Of a stretch of DNA of 43,960 bases, positions 7,846 to 14,949 are shown in pieces. The first letter of the stretch is position 1. Each line of letters starts with the position of its first letter. The position numbers and the translations under genes were made by a program. The DNA lies in assembly GCF_000564855.1 (NCBI RefSeq), contig NZ_AYXG01000097.1:1-43960 (forward strand), written 5' to 3'. This DNA comes from Actinokineospora spheciospongiae. GTDB taxonomy: Bacteria > Actinomycetota > Actinomycetes > Mycobacteriales > Pseudonocardiaceae. The notes beneath the pieces are model-generated. The model saw nothing but the letters and a program-made list of their open reading frames with translations, was not told where the DNA came from and searched no databases.

Positions 7846-9093
7846 ATGGTGGAGCCTGCGGTGCGCGGGGCGGGGGTGCGGGGGTCATCGCGGGGCAGGC
7901 TGCGCACGGTCGCGGGGCTGATGGGGCCCGCGTTCGTGGTGGCGGTGGCCTACGTGGACCCGGGGAACTTCGCCACGAACATGGCCGGTGGCGCCGGGTA
8001 CGGGTACCTGCTGCTGTGGGTGATCGTGTCGGCGTCGGTGGCGGCGGTGTTCATCCAGTACCTGTCGGCGAAGCTGGGGGTGGCCACGGGGCGCAACCTG
8101 CCGGAGCTGTGCCGGGAGCGGTACCCGCGGCCGGTGGTGGGGTTGTTGTGGGTGCAGGCGGAGCTGGTGGTGATGGCGACCGACCTGGCGGAGTTCGTGG
8201 GGGCGGCGGTGGCGTTGAACCTGCTGTTCGGGGTTCCGCTGCTGCCCGCGGCGTTGATCACCGCGGTGGTGTCGTTCGCGATCCTGAGCCTGGCGCCGAC
8301 GGGGCGGCGGCGGTTCGAGTCGGTGATCGTGGCGTTGCTGCTGGTGGTGCTGGCCGGGTTCCTGTACCAGACGTTGCGGTTGGGGCCGTTGACCGAGGCC
8401 GGGGCGGGGTTGTTGCGGGGGTTCGACGGGGTGGACAGCGTGCTGCTGGCGACGGGGATGCTGGGGGCGACGGTGATGCCGCACGCGATCTACCTGCACT
8501 CGGCGTTGACCCAGCACCACCACCGCGGGGGTGTCGGTGAGCTGCGGCGGTCGTTGCGGGCGAACGCGGTGGACCTGGGGGTGGCGTTGGGGATCGCCGG
8601 GTTGGTGAACGTGAGCATGCTGCTGGTGGCGGCGGGGGCGCTGCACGGGACGGGGTTGCCCGCGGAGTCGTTGGAGGACATGCACGCCGGGTTGGGGGTC
8701 ACCCTCGGTGGTGGGGCGGCGGTGGCGTTCGCGGTGGCGTTGCTGGCGTCGGGGTTGGCGGCCTCGAGTGTGGGCACCTACGCCGGTCAGGTGGTGATGG
8801 AGGGGTTCCTGCGGCGGCGGGTGCCGTTGCCGGTGCGCCGGTTGGCGACGATGCTGCCCGCCCTGGGGGTGTTGGCGTCGGGGGTGGACCCGACGCGGGC
8901 TTTGGTGCTGAGCCAGGTGGTGCTGTCGTTCGGGATTCCGTTCGCGTTGTTGCCGCTGGTGCTGCTGGGGCGGCGGCGGTCGGTGATGGGGGCGTTGGTG
9001 AACCGGCCGGTGACCACGGTGGTGGGGTTCGTGTTGGCGGTGGTGATCTCGGGGTTGAACCTGTTCCTGCTCTACCGCACCCTGTTCGCCTGA
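7846..9093 (+). CDS. mntH: Nramp-family divalent metal transporter (MntH-like)
   Basis: A 415-aa integral membrane protein of about 11 helices. Diagnostic Nramp motifs are present: DPGNFATN in helix 1 (metal-binding D and N) and MPHAIYLHS in helix 6 (metal-coordinating M with A/P context). Nramp proteins import Mn(II) or Fe(II) using the proton gradient. Start ATG 7846 follows GGGAGG at 7836-7841. It is divergent from the M28 peptidase gene and ends at a strong shared terminator. No MntR-type operator was recognised in the 130-bp upstream gap. Confidence 0.9.
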   Translation: MVEPAVRGAGVRGSSRGRLRTVAGLMGPAFVVAVAYVDPGNFATNMAGGAGYGYLLLWVIVSASVAAVFIQYLSAKLGVATGRNLPELCRERYPRPVVGLLWVQAELVVMATDLAEFVGAAVALNLLFGVPLLPAALITAVVSFAILSLAPTGRRRFESVIVALLLVVLAGFLYQTLRLGPLTEAGAGLLRGFDGVDSVLLATGMLGATVMPHAIYLHSALTQHHHRGGVGELRRSLRANAVDLGVALGIAGLVNVSMLLVAAGALHGTGLPAESLEDMHAGLGVTLGGGAAVAFAVALLASGLAASSVGTYAGQVVMEGFLRRRVPLPVRRLATMLPALGVLASGVDPTRALVLSQVVLSFGIPFALLPLVLLGRRRSVMGALVNRPVTTVVGFVLAVVISGLNLFLLYRTLFA

Positions 9094-9103
9094 GGTGCGC
9101 GAA

Positions 9104-9133
9104 AAGCCCCCCGGCGGGTCGGCCGGGGGGCTT
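9104..9133. terminator. Bidirectional intrinsic-type terminator
   Basis: Perfect 12-bp stem (AAGCCCCCCGGC with its complement) around a 6-nt loop, 11 nt after the mntH stop and before the end of the convergent SCO0854-like gene. A-run and T-run flanks are short, as is common in high-GC actinobacteria. Confidence 0.8.
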
Positions 9134-9213
9134 GGGGTGAGGAGAGGGCGGGGACTGGGCCATTTCGAGTGGGTGAGGAGGAAGCCCCCGCATGGCCTCA
9201 CGGGTGCAGGTTA

Positions 9214-11340
9214 TCAGGCGGGGACGAGCCGGTTGAGGTTGTGCAGGGTGATCACCGTGGACCCCTCGGGCAGGTTCCCCGGGTCCTCCAGGCCCAGGTA
9301 GAGCACCGGGCCGGTCGGGGGTGGGTCGTCGGTGGTGGTGACGGTGCCCGCGGTGGTGGCGATCAGGTGCCCGACGGTGAGGTGGGTGCGGCCCACGACG
9401 GCCCGGGTGAGCAGGGCGGTGCTCGTGCGGTGGCCTTCGACCTGGTTGAAGTTCGGTGTCCCGGACAGGTACAGGTGCGTCCACAGGGCGGTCCAGCCGC
9501 CGGTGTCGTCGCGGGCGAAGACCATCGGCAGCGCGACCCGGCCGGTGCCGCGCAGGTCCGAGCGGGTGCGCACGGTGCGCGGTTCGAACGGGGCGCCGCC
9601 CTGGTCGCGGGTGCGGGTCATCCACCCGAACATCGACTCCGCGACGGTGTTGAACCCCTCCCCGCAGTAGATCGACACCTGCGGGACGAGGTAGGTGGCG
9701 CGGACCTCGGCGAGGGGGACGTCGATGAATTCGGTGGCGCCGTTCGCGGACTCGGTGAGGTCGCCGGAGTAGACGACGCCGTTGTTCTTGAACCTGGTCC
9801 ACGACACGTGCCCGGTGTAGCCGAAGTCGGCGTCGAGCAGCAGCGCGGAGAGGTCGAAGTCGGTGCGTTCGGCGCGTTCGCGCCAGTGGGTGAACAACCG
9901 CAGGACCTCGCCGGTGACCGGGGTGCGCGACCCGCGGGGCAGCACGGCGAACCCGTCTTCGGTGGCGGCCCCCGTCAGCGGTACCGCGACGGTGCGCAGC
10001 GCGGGGTCGATGACGACGTGGTCGGCGGTGGGCAGGCGGCGGGCCAGTTCGGCGTCGAGGACCGCGGCGGTGTCGGCGATGGTGGTGGCGGTCAGGGGTG
10101 GGCGGGTGTCGGGGGTGACCCAGCCGCGGCGGTCGCGGTTGACGAACACGCGGGCCGGTTGCGCCGCGGCCCGGTTCATCAGGTGTTCGCGCACCGAGCA
10201 CAGCACCCGCCCCGACACCTGTCCCACGGCGGCGGTGACCGCGGTGAGCACCGCGTCGGTGTCGGCGGCGGTGGCGGTGCGCAGCAGCCGGTCGAGGGCG
10301 CGCAGCAGCGTCCCGGGGGATTCGGCGAGGACCGAGGTGGCCCCGGGCAGGTCGCCCGCGGCGAAGGCGGCCTCGGCGCGGGCGGCGCGGGAGGGTGCGC
10401 GCAGGTCGCCGCGGGCGACGGCGAACACCCGGGCGGCGTGCGGCAGGTCGGGGTATTCGTGCGGGTGCAGCCGCTCCCCCAGGCGCTTCCAGCGCCCGGC
10501 GAAGCGGGCCACGTCGGCCAGTTTCGCCTCGTCGGCGGCCACGGCGTCCAGGGCGGTGAGCAGGACGCGGCGGTGTGCGCGGCGGAAGGACCGGAACCGG
10601 GTGGGGGTGCGCAGGGTGACGTCCCCGGCGGAGAACCGGCAGGCCACGCGCAGCACGTCGGTGACGGTGTCGACGGCGATCAGCGGTTCGGCGGCGGCCA
10701 GGCGCACGGCGTTGATCACCGCCCGGTTCTCCCGCACGGGGATGAGCCGCGGTTGTGGCCCGGTGCGGCACTGCACGGCCAGTTGCGCCAGCAGCGACAG
10801 GTCGGCCTCGTGCAGGGGGGTGGTGGACCCGGCCAGGTCCCGGTACACCCCCAGGGTTTCCGCTTCGACGGTGTCGCCCAGGTGCAGGGTGGTGACCCGG
10901 TCGGCGGCGGTGGCGGTGAGGGCGTCGTGGGCGGCCAGCAGTTCGGCGTGGGTGTGCTGGTGGCGGCCGTAGGTGGGCAGGTCCAGCAGGTTGACCGGCC
11001 CGCCGGTGGGCACTGCGGCGCCGGAGGTCAGGGCTTGGCGCAGGCACGACACCCAGAACTCGACGGTGTCGGGGACCTCGTGGGGGAAACCGAGGAAGTA
11101 GGGGTTGTGCTCGACGTCGTCGCCGACCAGTTCGCGCACCGCGCCCAGGACCTCCACCGCCAGCGTCGTCGCCGCGTGCGGGGCCAACCCGGACACGTGG
11201 CCCAGCAGCTCACCGGAGCAGGTGAACCCGACCCCGGCCAGGACCGAGTCGAGCTGCCGGGCCACCGCCGCCCCGTCCCCGGCCGGGGCGTGGGCGCGCG
11301 GTACGCGCAGGGTCCTGCGGATGATGGTGTGGATGCGCAT
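9214..11340 (-). CDS. SCO0854/MXAN_6230-like protein with C-terminal TerD-like region
   Basis: A 708-aa cytoplasmic protein. The middle part (VNLLDLPTYGR, then LHLGDTVEAETL and TPLHEADLSLL) resembles the SCO0854/MXAN_6230 family. The last 250 residues resemble a TerD-type beta-sandwich: FDLSALLLDADF, HVSWTRFKNNG, SGDLTE and GATEFIDVPL. Such proteins belong to Ter (tellurite/stress) systems thought to work at the membrane in chemical-stress and phage responses. Relatives are described with a RING finger, but the N-terminus here (MRIHTIIRRTLRV) has no paired cysteines, so that domain appears absent. It is divergent from the RHIM-motif gene. Family assignment is from memory of conserved motifs, not a search. 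Confidence 0.65.
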   Translation of the reverse strand: MRIHTIIRRTLRVPRAHAPAGDGAAVARQLDSVLAGVGFTCSGELLGHVSGLAPHAATTLAVEVLGAVRELVGDDVEHNPYFLGFPHEVPDTVEFWVSCLRQALTSGAAVPTGGPVNLLDLPTYGRHQHTHAELLAAHDALTATAADRVTTLHLGDTVEAETLGVYRDLAGSTTPLHEADLSLLAQLAVQCRTGPQPRLIPVRENRAVINAVRLAAAEPLIAVDTVTDVLRVACRFSAGDVTLRTPTRFRSFRRAHRRVLLTALDAVAADEAKLADVARFAGRWKRLGERLHPHEYPDLPHAARVFAVARGDLRAPSRAARAEAAFAAGDLPGATSVLAESPGTLLRALDRLLRTATAADTDAVLTAVTAAVGQVSGRVLCSVREHLMNRAAAQPARVFVNRDRRGWVTPDTRPPLTATTIADTAAVLDAELARRLPTADHVVIDPALRTVAVPLTGAATEDGFAVLPRGSRTPVTGEVLRLFTHWRERAERTDFDLSALLLDADFGYTGHVSWTRFKNNGVVYSGDLTESANGATEFIDVPLAEVRATYLVPQVSIYCGEGFNTVAESMFGWMTRTRDQGGAPFEPRTVRTRSDLRGTGRVALPMVFARDDTGGWTALWTHLYLSGTPNFNQVEGHRTSTALLTRAVVGRTHLTVGHLIATTAGTVTTTDDPPPTGPVLYLGLEDPGNLPEGSTVITLHNLNRLVPA

Positions 11341-11495
11341 CGGGACGTGTCTTCCCCATCGGTCGGGTGCGGCGGCCAGTGTCGCAGGCCGAGCGGGGCG
11401 CGGGTGCCGGTTTTCGCCCCGGCGCCGGTTTTCCCGGGCCGGGTGTGGTGTGCTTGAGGGCGGATCGGATTGGCAGGACGTGGAGGGAGTGGGCG

Positions 11496-11900
11496 ATGGA
11501 GGTCGTCGTCGGGATGGTGATCGCGTGGGTGGTGGCCAAGGCCCGCCGCGCGGCGAACCGGGGTGACGGGGTGGTCGACTCCGCCATCGACGCCGCGGTC
11601 GACCGGGTCGGGGAACTGGTGCAGGCCAAGCTCGGCGGGGACCCGGCGGTGCGGCGGCTGGAACTGGAGGCCGCGGAGTCCGGGGAGGTCACCGAGCGCT
11701 CCCGCACCCGCGTCGCCCTCGCCCTGGAGGACGCCGCCGAGGACGACGAGGTGTTCGCCCGCAGGTTGGCCGAGGCCGTCGCCGAGGCGCGGCAGGTCTC
11801 CGGGGGGCCGACGAGCACGGTGTGGCAGTCGATCTCCGGCACCGTCACCGGCACCGCCATCCAGATCGGCGGCGACCACACCGGCGACATCCGCCTCTGA
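11496..11900 (+). CDS. Small protein with C-terminal RHIM-like (BASS-type) amyloid motif
   Basis: A 134-aa protein in three parts. A hydrophobic N-terminus (VVVGMVIAWVV) comes first, then a charged helical region (about 20-100), then a glycine-rich C-terminus. Residues 115-119 read GTVTG and 122-125 read IQIG, followed by a GD-rich end. IQIG is the core tetrad of the RHIM amyloid motif of RIPK1, and GxVxG-xx-IQxG matches RHIM-like bacterial amyloid signalling sequences in filamentous actinobacteria. There such motifs link NLR-type receptors to cell-death effectors. The helical part resembles regions preceding such motifs in other actinobacterial proteins. No receptor or effector domain is in the same gene. 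Start ATG 11496; upstream in-frame codons are not coding-like. Confidence 0.68.
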   Translation: MEVVVGMVIAWVVAKARRAANRGDGVVDSAIDAAVDRVGELVQAKLGGDPAVRRLELEAAESGEVTERSRTRVALALEDAAEDDEVFARRLAEAVAEARQVSGGPTSTVWQSISGTVTGTAIQIGGDHTGDIRL

Positions 11901-11926
11901 GCCGGGGTTCCCCCGGGGGAATGCGA

Positions 11927-11966
11927 ACGGCCCCGCTCGAGGTCGGGGGTTCCCGAGCGGGGCCGT
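11927..11966. terminator. Strong hairpin terminator
   Basis: Perfect 13-bp stem (ACGGCCCCGCTCG with its complement at 11954-11966) and a 14-nt loop, 26 nt after the stop of the RHIM-motif gene. Probably its intrinsic terminator. Confidence 0.75.
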
Positions 11967-12000
11967 ACAGCAGGAGTATCGCCCCCAGCGGCCCGGTGTT

Positions 12001-12040
12001 ACGCCGACGACCACCACGATCGGGTGATGGTCGTCGGCGT
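12001..12040. terminator. Second hairpin, likely terminator for the I36-like gene
   Basis: Perfect 13-bp stem ACGCCGACGACCA paired with 12028-12040, loop 14 nt. It lies between two convergent genes, 68 nt beyond the minus-strand stop at 12108. Confidence 0.6.
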
Positions 12041-12107
12041 GGCGGACGCCGTGCCGGGCCACCGGCCCCCGCGACGGCTCGGGGTTCCGGTGCGGGGTGG
12101 CGCCGTG

Positions 12108-12539
12108 TCAGCTCACGAGCTCGAAGAAGTGCGAGGCGTTCTCCTCGGTGAGGCGACCCAGGTTCGCCTCACCACCGGGGTTGAACGTGAAGTTGATGCC
12201 CCCGTAGTTGCTGTTGTAGAAGATCTTCACCACGTGGATGTGGGTGCGGTTCCTCGCCGACCTGGCGTTGTTCTTCACGCATTCGCCCTGGCCGGTGCCG
12301 GGACCCTTGTATTCGTAGCAACCCGGCTGGGAGCTCCCGTAGTTCGGGATGGAACCGTAGCCGAAGTCCGAGACCGACCCGGTGAAGTCGGCCCCGTGGT
12401 ACAGGCAGAACTCGTAGTCCTCGCAGATGCCGTTGCGGGCTGTCGCCGCGGTGGACGCGGGCGCGACCGACGCGAGCAGCGCGATGCTCCCCGTGACCGC
12501 GACCGATGCCTGGACCACGCGTCTGACGATGGTGTTCAC
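12108..12539 (-). CDS. Secreted peptidase inhibitor family I36-like protein
   Basis: 143 aa. A signal peptide (VVQASVAVTGSIALLASVAPAS, in two parts RRVVQASVAV and TGSIALLA, cleaved near ASTAA) precedes a small beta-gamma-crystallin-like, cysteine-bearing domain (CEDYEFCLY, FGYGSIPNY, PGCYEYKG, IFYNSNYGG). This is the pattern of actinomycete I36 (SMPI-type) metalloproteinase inhibitors and related secreted proteins. GTG 12539 is the start, with AGGGAG 6 nt upstream; the upstream open frame has no coding character. Whether it inhibits a protease is unproven; many I36-annotated proteins are untested. The 190 bp upstream to 12730 hold no other gene. Confidence 0.77.
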   Translation of the reverse strand: MNTIVRRVVQASVAVTGSIALLASVAPASTAATARNGICEDYEFCLYHGADFTGSVSDFGYGSIPNYGSSQPGCYEYKGPGTGQGECVKNNARSARNRTHIHVVKIFYNSNYGGINFTFNPGGEANLGRLTEENASHFFELVS

Positions 12540-12729
12540 GGCGGCTCCCTGGTGCTGTGGCCCTGCTGGTCCGGAAAATCGTGCGGCAGGTGTCTCACCT
12601 TCTTTCACCACCGCCGCCCGAGCGGTCCAGCGGCCCTCCCGGATTTCACCTGATCGAGGGCGGGTTGTGTCGTGGTTTCCGTTGATGTGGCACCAGAGCC
12701 GTTCAGGCCGGGGGCTTGCCCGTGACCGT

Positions 12730-13851
12730 TCAGGGGGTGTCGTCCCGGGCGGGCGGGTGAGCGCGCAGGAGCCGGTCGGCGCGGTCACGTTCGGCGGTGG
12801 CGCGCTGCTCGGCGGCGTCGGCCCGTTCCCGTGCGCCGCGGACCTGCTCGCCCAGGCGTGCGACCTCCCGTTCGGCGGCGTCGGCGCGGGCGCGGTGCGC
12901 CTCGGTCTGCTCGTGCGCCTCGCCCACGCGCTCCCGCAGGGCGGGCACCTCCGCCCCCAGGCGGTCGGCCTGCCGGGTCAAGGCCGCCACCTCCTCGGTG
13001 AGGCGGGTCGCGGTCTGTTCGGCGGACTCGGCGCGGGCCACCGCGTGGCGCAGGTCCCCGTCGAGCACCGCGACCCGTTCCACGGCCTCGGCGCGGGCGC
13101 GGTCGGCGGACTCGGTGCGGGCCAGGGCTTGGCGCAGGTCGGCGTCGAGGCCCTCGGCGCGGGTGCGGTCGGCTGACGCGCGGTCGTGCGCCTCGTCCAG
13201 GCGTTCCTGCAAACCGCGCACCTGTTCGGCCAGGCGGTGCGACTCGTGGGTGGCGGCCTCGGCCCGGTCCCGGTCCCGCTGGGCGGCCTCCTCCGAGCGG
13301 GCCGCCCGCTCGGCGTGCAGGTCGCGCTCGGCCGCGGCGGCGGCGGCCTGCTGCCAGGCCGACTGCTCCTGGGCCCGGGCGGTGTCGCGGGCCTCCACGG
13401 CCGTGGTGGCGGTGGTCTGCGCCTCCTGCCGCTCGGCCACCGCCACCGCCACCTGCCGCACCGCGTCGGCCCGGTCGCGGTCGGCGGCCTCGGCGCGGGC
13501 CAGCGCCTCCCGTTCGGCCTCCCGTGCCGCGTCGACCTCGCGGCGGACGTCGGCGACCTCGCCGCGCAGTCGGGCGTCGACCCCGCCGAGGGCTTCGCGC
13601 AGCGCGGCCACCGGTCCCTGCGGGGACAGCACCGCCAGCACCGCGGCCACCTGCTCCCCCAGCAGTTCCACCGCCGCGCCCGGCACGGAGTCGGTGCCGC
13701 GGGCGGCGCGCAGCAGCTTCACCGCGTTCGCCAGGTCCCGGCAGGTGCCCGCGTGCTCGGCCACCCCGGTGCCCGGTGGGCAGAACTTCAGCCGCGGCCC
13801 GGTCCCGGCCTGTTCGGGCAGCTCACGCCTGCAGTACTCACACTGTCGCAT
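12730..13851 (-). CDS. Zinc-ribbon plus long coiled-coil protein of unknown function
   Basis: About 373 aa. The N-terminus has a putative zinc site (C4-x2-C7, then FCPPGT and GTC cysteines within 40 residues). A short helical linker follows, then an almost uninterrupted A/E/R/D-rich coiled coil from about 90 to 360 with heptads such as LAEQVRGLQERL. The layout recalls KfrA-like or cytoskeletal filament proteins, with a small head and a long coil, but no family is certain. I chose ATG 13851 (MRQCEYC); GTG 13854 adds one residue. The promoter lies in the AT-rich spacer 13855-13915 and contains a 16-nt palindrome, perhaps its own operator. Confidence 0.72.
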   Translation of the reverse strand: MRQCEYCRRELPEQAGTGPRLKFCPPGTGVAEHAGTCRDLANAVKLLRAARGTDSVPGAAVELLGEQVAAVLAVLSPQGPVAALREALGGVDARLRGEVADVRREVDAAREAEREALARAEAADRDRADAVRQVAVAVAERQEAQTTATTAVEARDTARAQEQSAWQQAAAAAAERDLHAERAARSEEAAQRDRDRAEAATHESHRLAEQVRGLQERLDEAHDRASADRTRAEGLDADLRQALARTESADRARAEAVERVAVLDGDLRHAVARAESAEQTATRLTEEVAALTRQADRLGAEVPALRERVGEAHEQTEAHRARADAAEREVARLGEQVRGARERADAAEQRATAERDRADRLLRAHPPARDDTP

Positions 13852-13869
13852 CACCCGGCAATGCTAACA

Positions 13870-13885
13870 GTCAACAATTATTGAC
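13870..13885. promoter_or_regulatory. Operator-like near-palindrome in AT-rich promoter region
   Basis: GTCAACAA against TTATTGAC: seven of eight positions are symmetric. It lies about 20 nt upstream of the start of the minus-strand zinc-ribbon coiled-coil gene, in one of the most AT-rich segments of the window (13860-13912). On the minus strand TTGACT at its end could be a -35 element, but spacing to the start is short. Confidence 0.45.
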
Positions 13886-13920
13886 ACTTACTGATACCTA
13901 TCATTATTGGGTTGCCAGCG

Positions 13921-13958
13921 GGGGGAGGGGTGAGAATGACAGTTATCACCCCTCCCCC
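13921..13958. terminator. Hairpin, 13-bp perfect stem
   Basis: GGGGGAGGGGTGA pairs with 13946-13958 around a 12-nt loop. It stands 35 nt beyond the AT-rich promoter and about 290 nt from the TetR stop. It could terminate leftward or rightward transcripts; no gene ends immediately next to it. Confidence 0.5.
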
Positions 13959-14044
13959 TGCTGGTGAGCAGAAGACAGCAGGGCGCCACCGGGTGCGCCG
14001 TCCGGCCCGGGAGCGCGACGTGATCAGGTGCAGCGGGCAGGCCG

Positions 14045-14218
14045 AAGGCGCCTTCGGGGGGATGCGCCGATCAAGGGGCCCAGGAGATCTGGGGGCCCAC
14101 CGTGGTGAACGGGTCGACCCGGTGGCAGGCGCATCGGGAGGGGGCGACCTGGTCGGTCTTCACCCGCGTCGCGATCGGCGTCGTGGACCGGGACGGGGAG
14201 CGGCCGGGTCAGAGCTGA
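14045..14218 (+). pseudogene. Possible gene remnant without a start
   Basis: The gap 13959-14252 contains a plus-strand frame, open from after a TGA near 14024 to a TGA at 14216-14218, with no start codon. It reads QEIWGPTVVNGSTRWQAHRE and then TWSVFTRVAIGVVDRDG, which looks like the C-terminus of a real protein. I do not recognise the family. Nothing else was seen in this gap. Confidence 0.3.
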
Positions 14219-14252
14219 TCTCGTCCCGGTCCGCCCCCGTGCCCGGGGCGGG

Positions 14253-14852
14253 TCAGGTACTCCTGAACAGCCGGTCCAGATGCGCGTCGATCGCGGCGAG
14301 CGCGTCCCGGGGCCCGATCACGTCGAGTTCGATGAGGGGGGCGAAGCCGGTGAGGGCGAGGAGCAGGTGGGTCTCGGTCGCCGGGTCGCGGCCGGAGTCG
14401 ATGTGCCCGTCGGCGATCGCCTGGCGCACCACCTGCTCGACGAGGGCCAGCCCCCGGGCGAGGCCGCGGCGCGCCCGCTCGTGCACGGCCTCGTCGTGCA
14501 GCGCCTCCAGGACGTAGGCGGCGCTCATCCGGCTGGTCGCGCGGGCGTCGGCGTGCAGGGGGAGCATTTCCGCGAGCGTCAGGCGCAGCACGTCACGGGG
14601 GTGCGGGCGGTCGCCGAGCTCGTCGAGACCCTGCTGCACGCGCGCCGAGGTCTGCTCGGCGGCGAAATCCATGGCGAAGGAGAGCATGGCGGTCCGGGAG
14701 GCGAAGTAGTGCTGCAACTGCCCCAGTGACATGCCCGCCTCCCGCGCCACCACGCGCATCGTCAACTGTGTGACGCCGCGCTGCTCCACCACCCGCCACA
14801 GTGCGCGGGCGATCGCTTCGCGGCGCCCGCGGTGATCCACCTCTTTCGGCAT
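14253..14852 (-). CDS. TetR-family transcriptional regulator
   Basis: 199 aa. The N-terminal TetR DNA-binding domain is clear: HRGRREAIARALWRVVEQRG, then MRVVAREAGMSLGQLQHYFA with the helix-turn-helix ending in the typical HYF. A helical ligand-binding domain follows. The form resembles the BetI/RutR-like branch. ATG 14852 has GAGGG about 6 nt upstream; a longer start at 14900 would run into the divergent promoter. It is divergent from the carboxylesterase gene with a 97-bp shared gap, so it probably controls itself and the esterase. Confidence 0.85.
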   Translation of the reverse strand: MPKEVDHRGRREAIARALWRVVEQRGVTQLTMRVVAREAGMSLGQLQHYFASRTAMLSFAMDFAAEQTSARVQQGLDELGDRPHPRDVLRLTLAEMLPLHADARATSRMSAAYVLEALHDEAVHERARRGLARGLALVEQVVRQAIADGHIDSGRDPATETHLLLALTGFAPLIELDVIGPRDALAAIDAHLDRLFRST

Positions 14853-14949
14853 CGCCCACCCTCGCCCCACACCCCGGGTCCGTTCCAATACAGTTGACAT
14901 AATACACCTGACCCATAACCCTGGGGTCCACTCGAAGGAGGGGATCGCC
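14853..14949. promoter_or_regulatory. Divergent TetR/esterase control region
   Basis: An AT-rich core around 14888-14905 reads ACAGTTGACATAATACACC. On the plus strand TTGACA (14893-14898) can be a -35 with a weak TAACCC 16 nt on; on the minus strand TATTAT can serve as -10 for the TetR gene. TGTATT occurs twice on the minus strand and may be part of the operator. GGAGGGG precedes the esterase GTG. Confidence 0.5.

Noticed and set aside
4985-7888. Very long open frame antisense-shifted over the M28 peptidase gene
   Set aside because: It is a shadow frame rich in R, P and H, produced by the high GC content; the M28 frame has zinc motifs and membrane segments.
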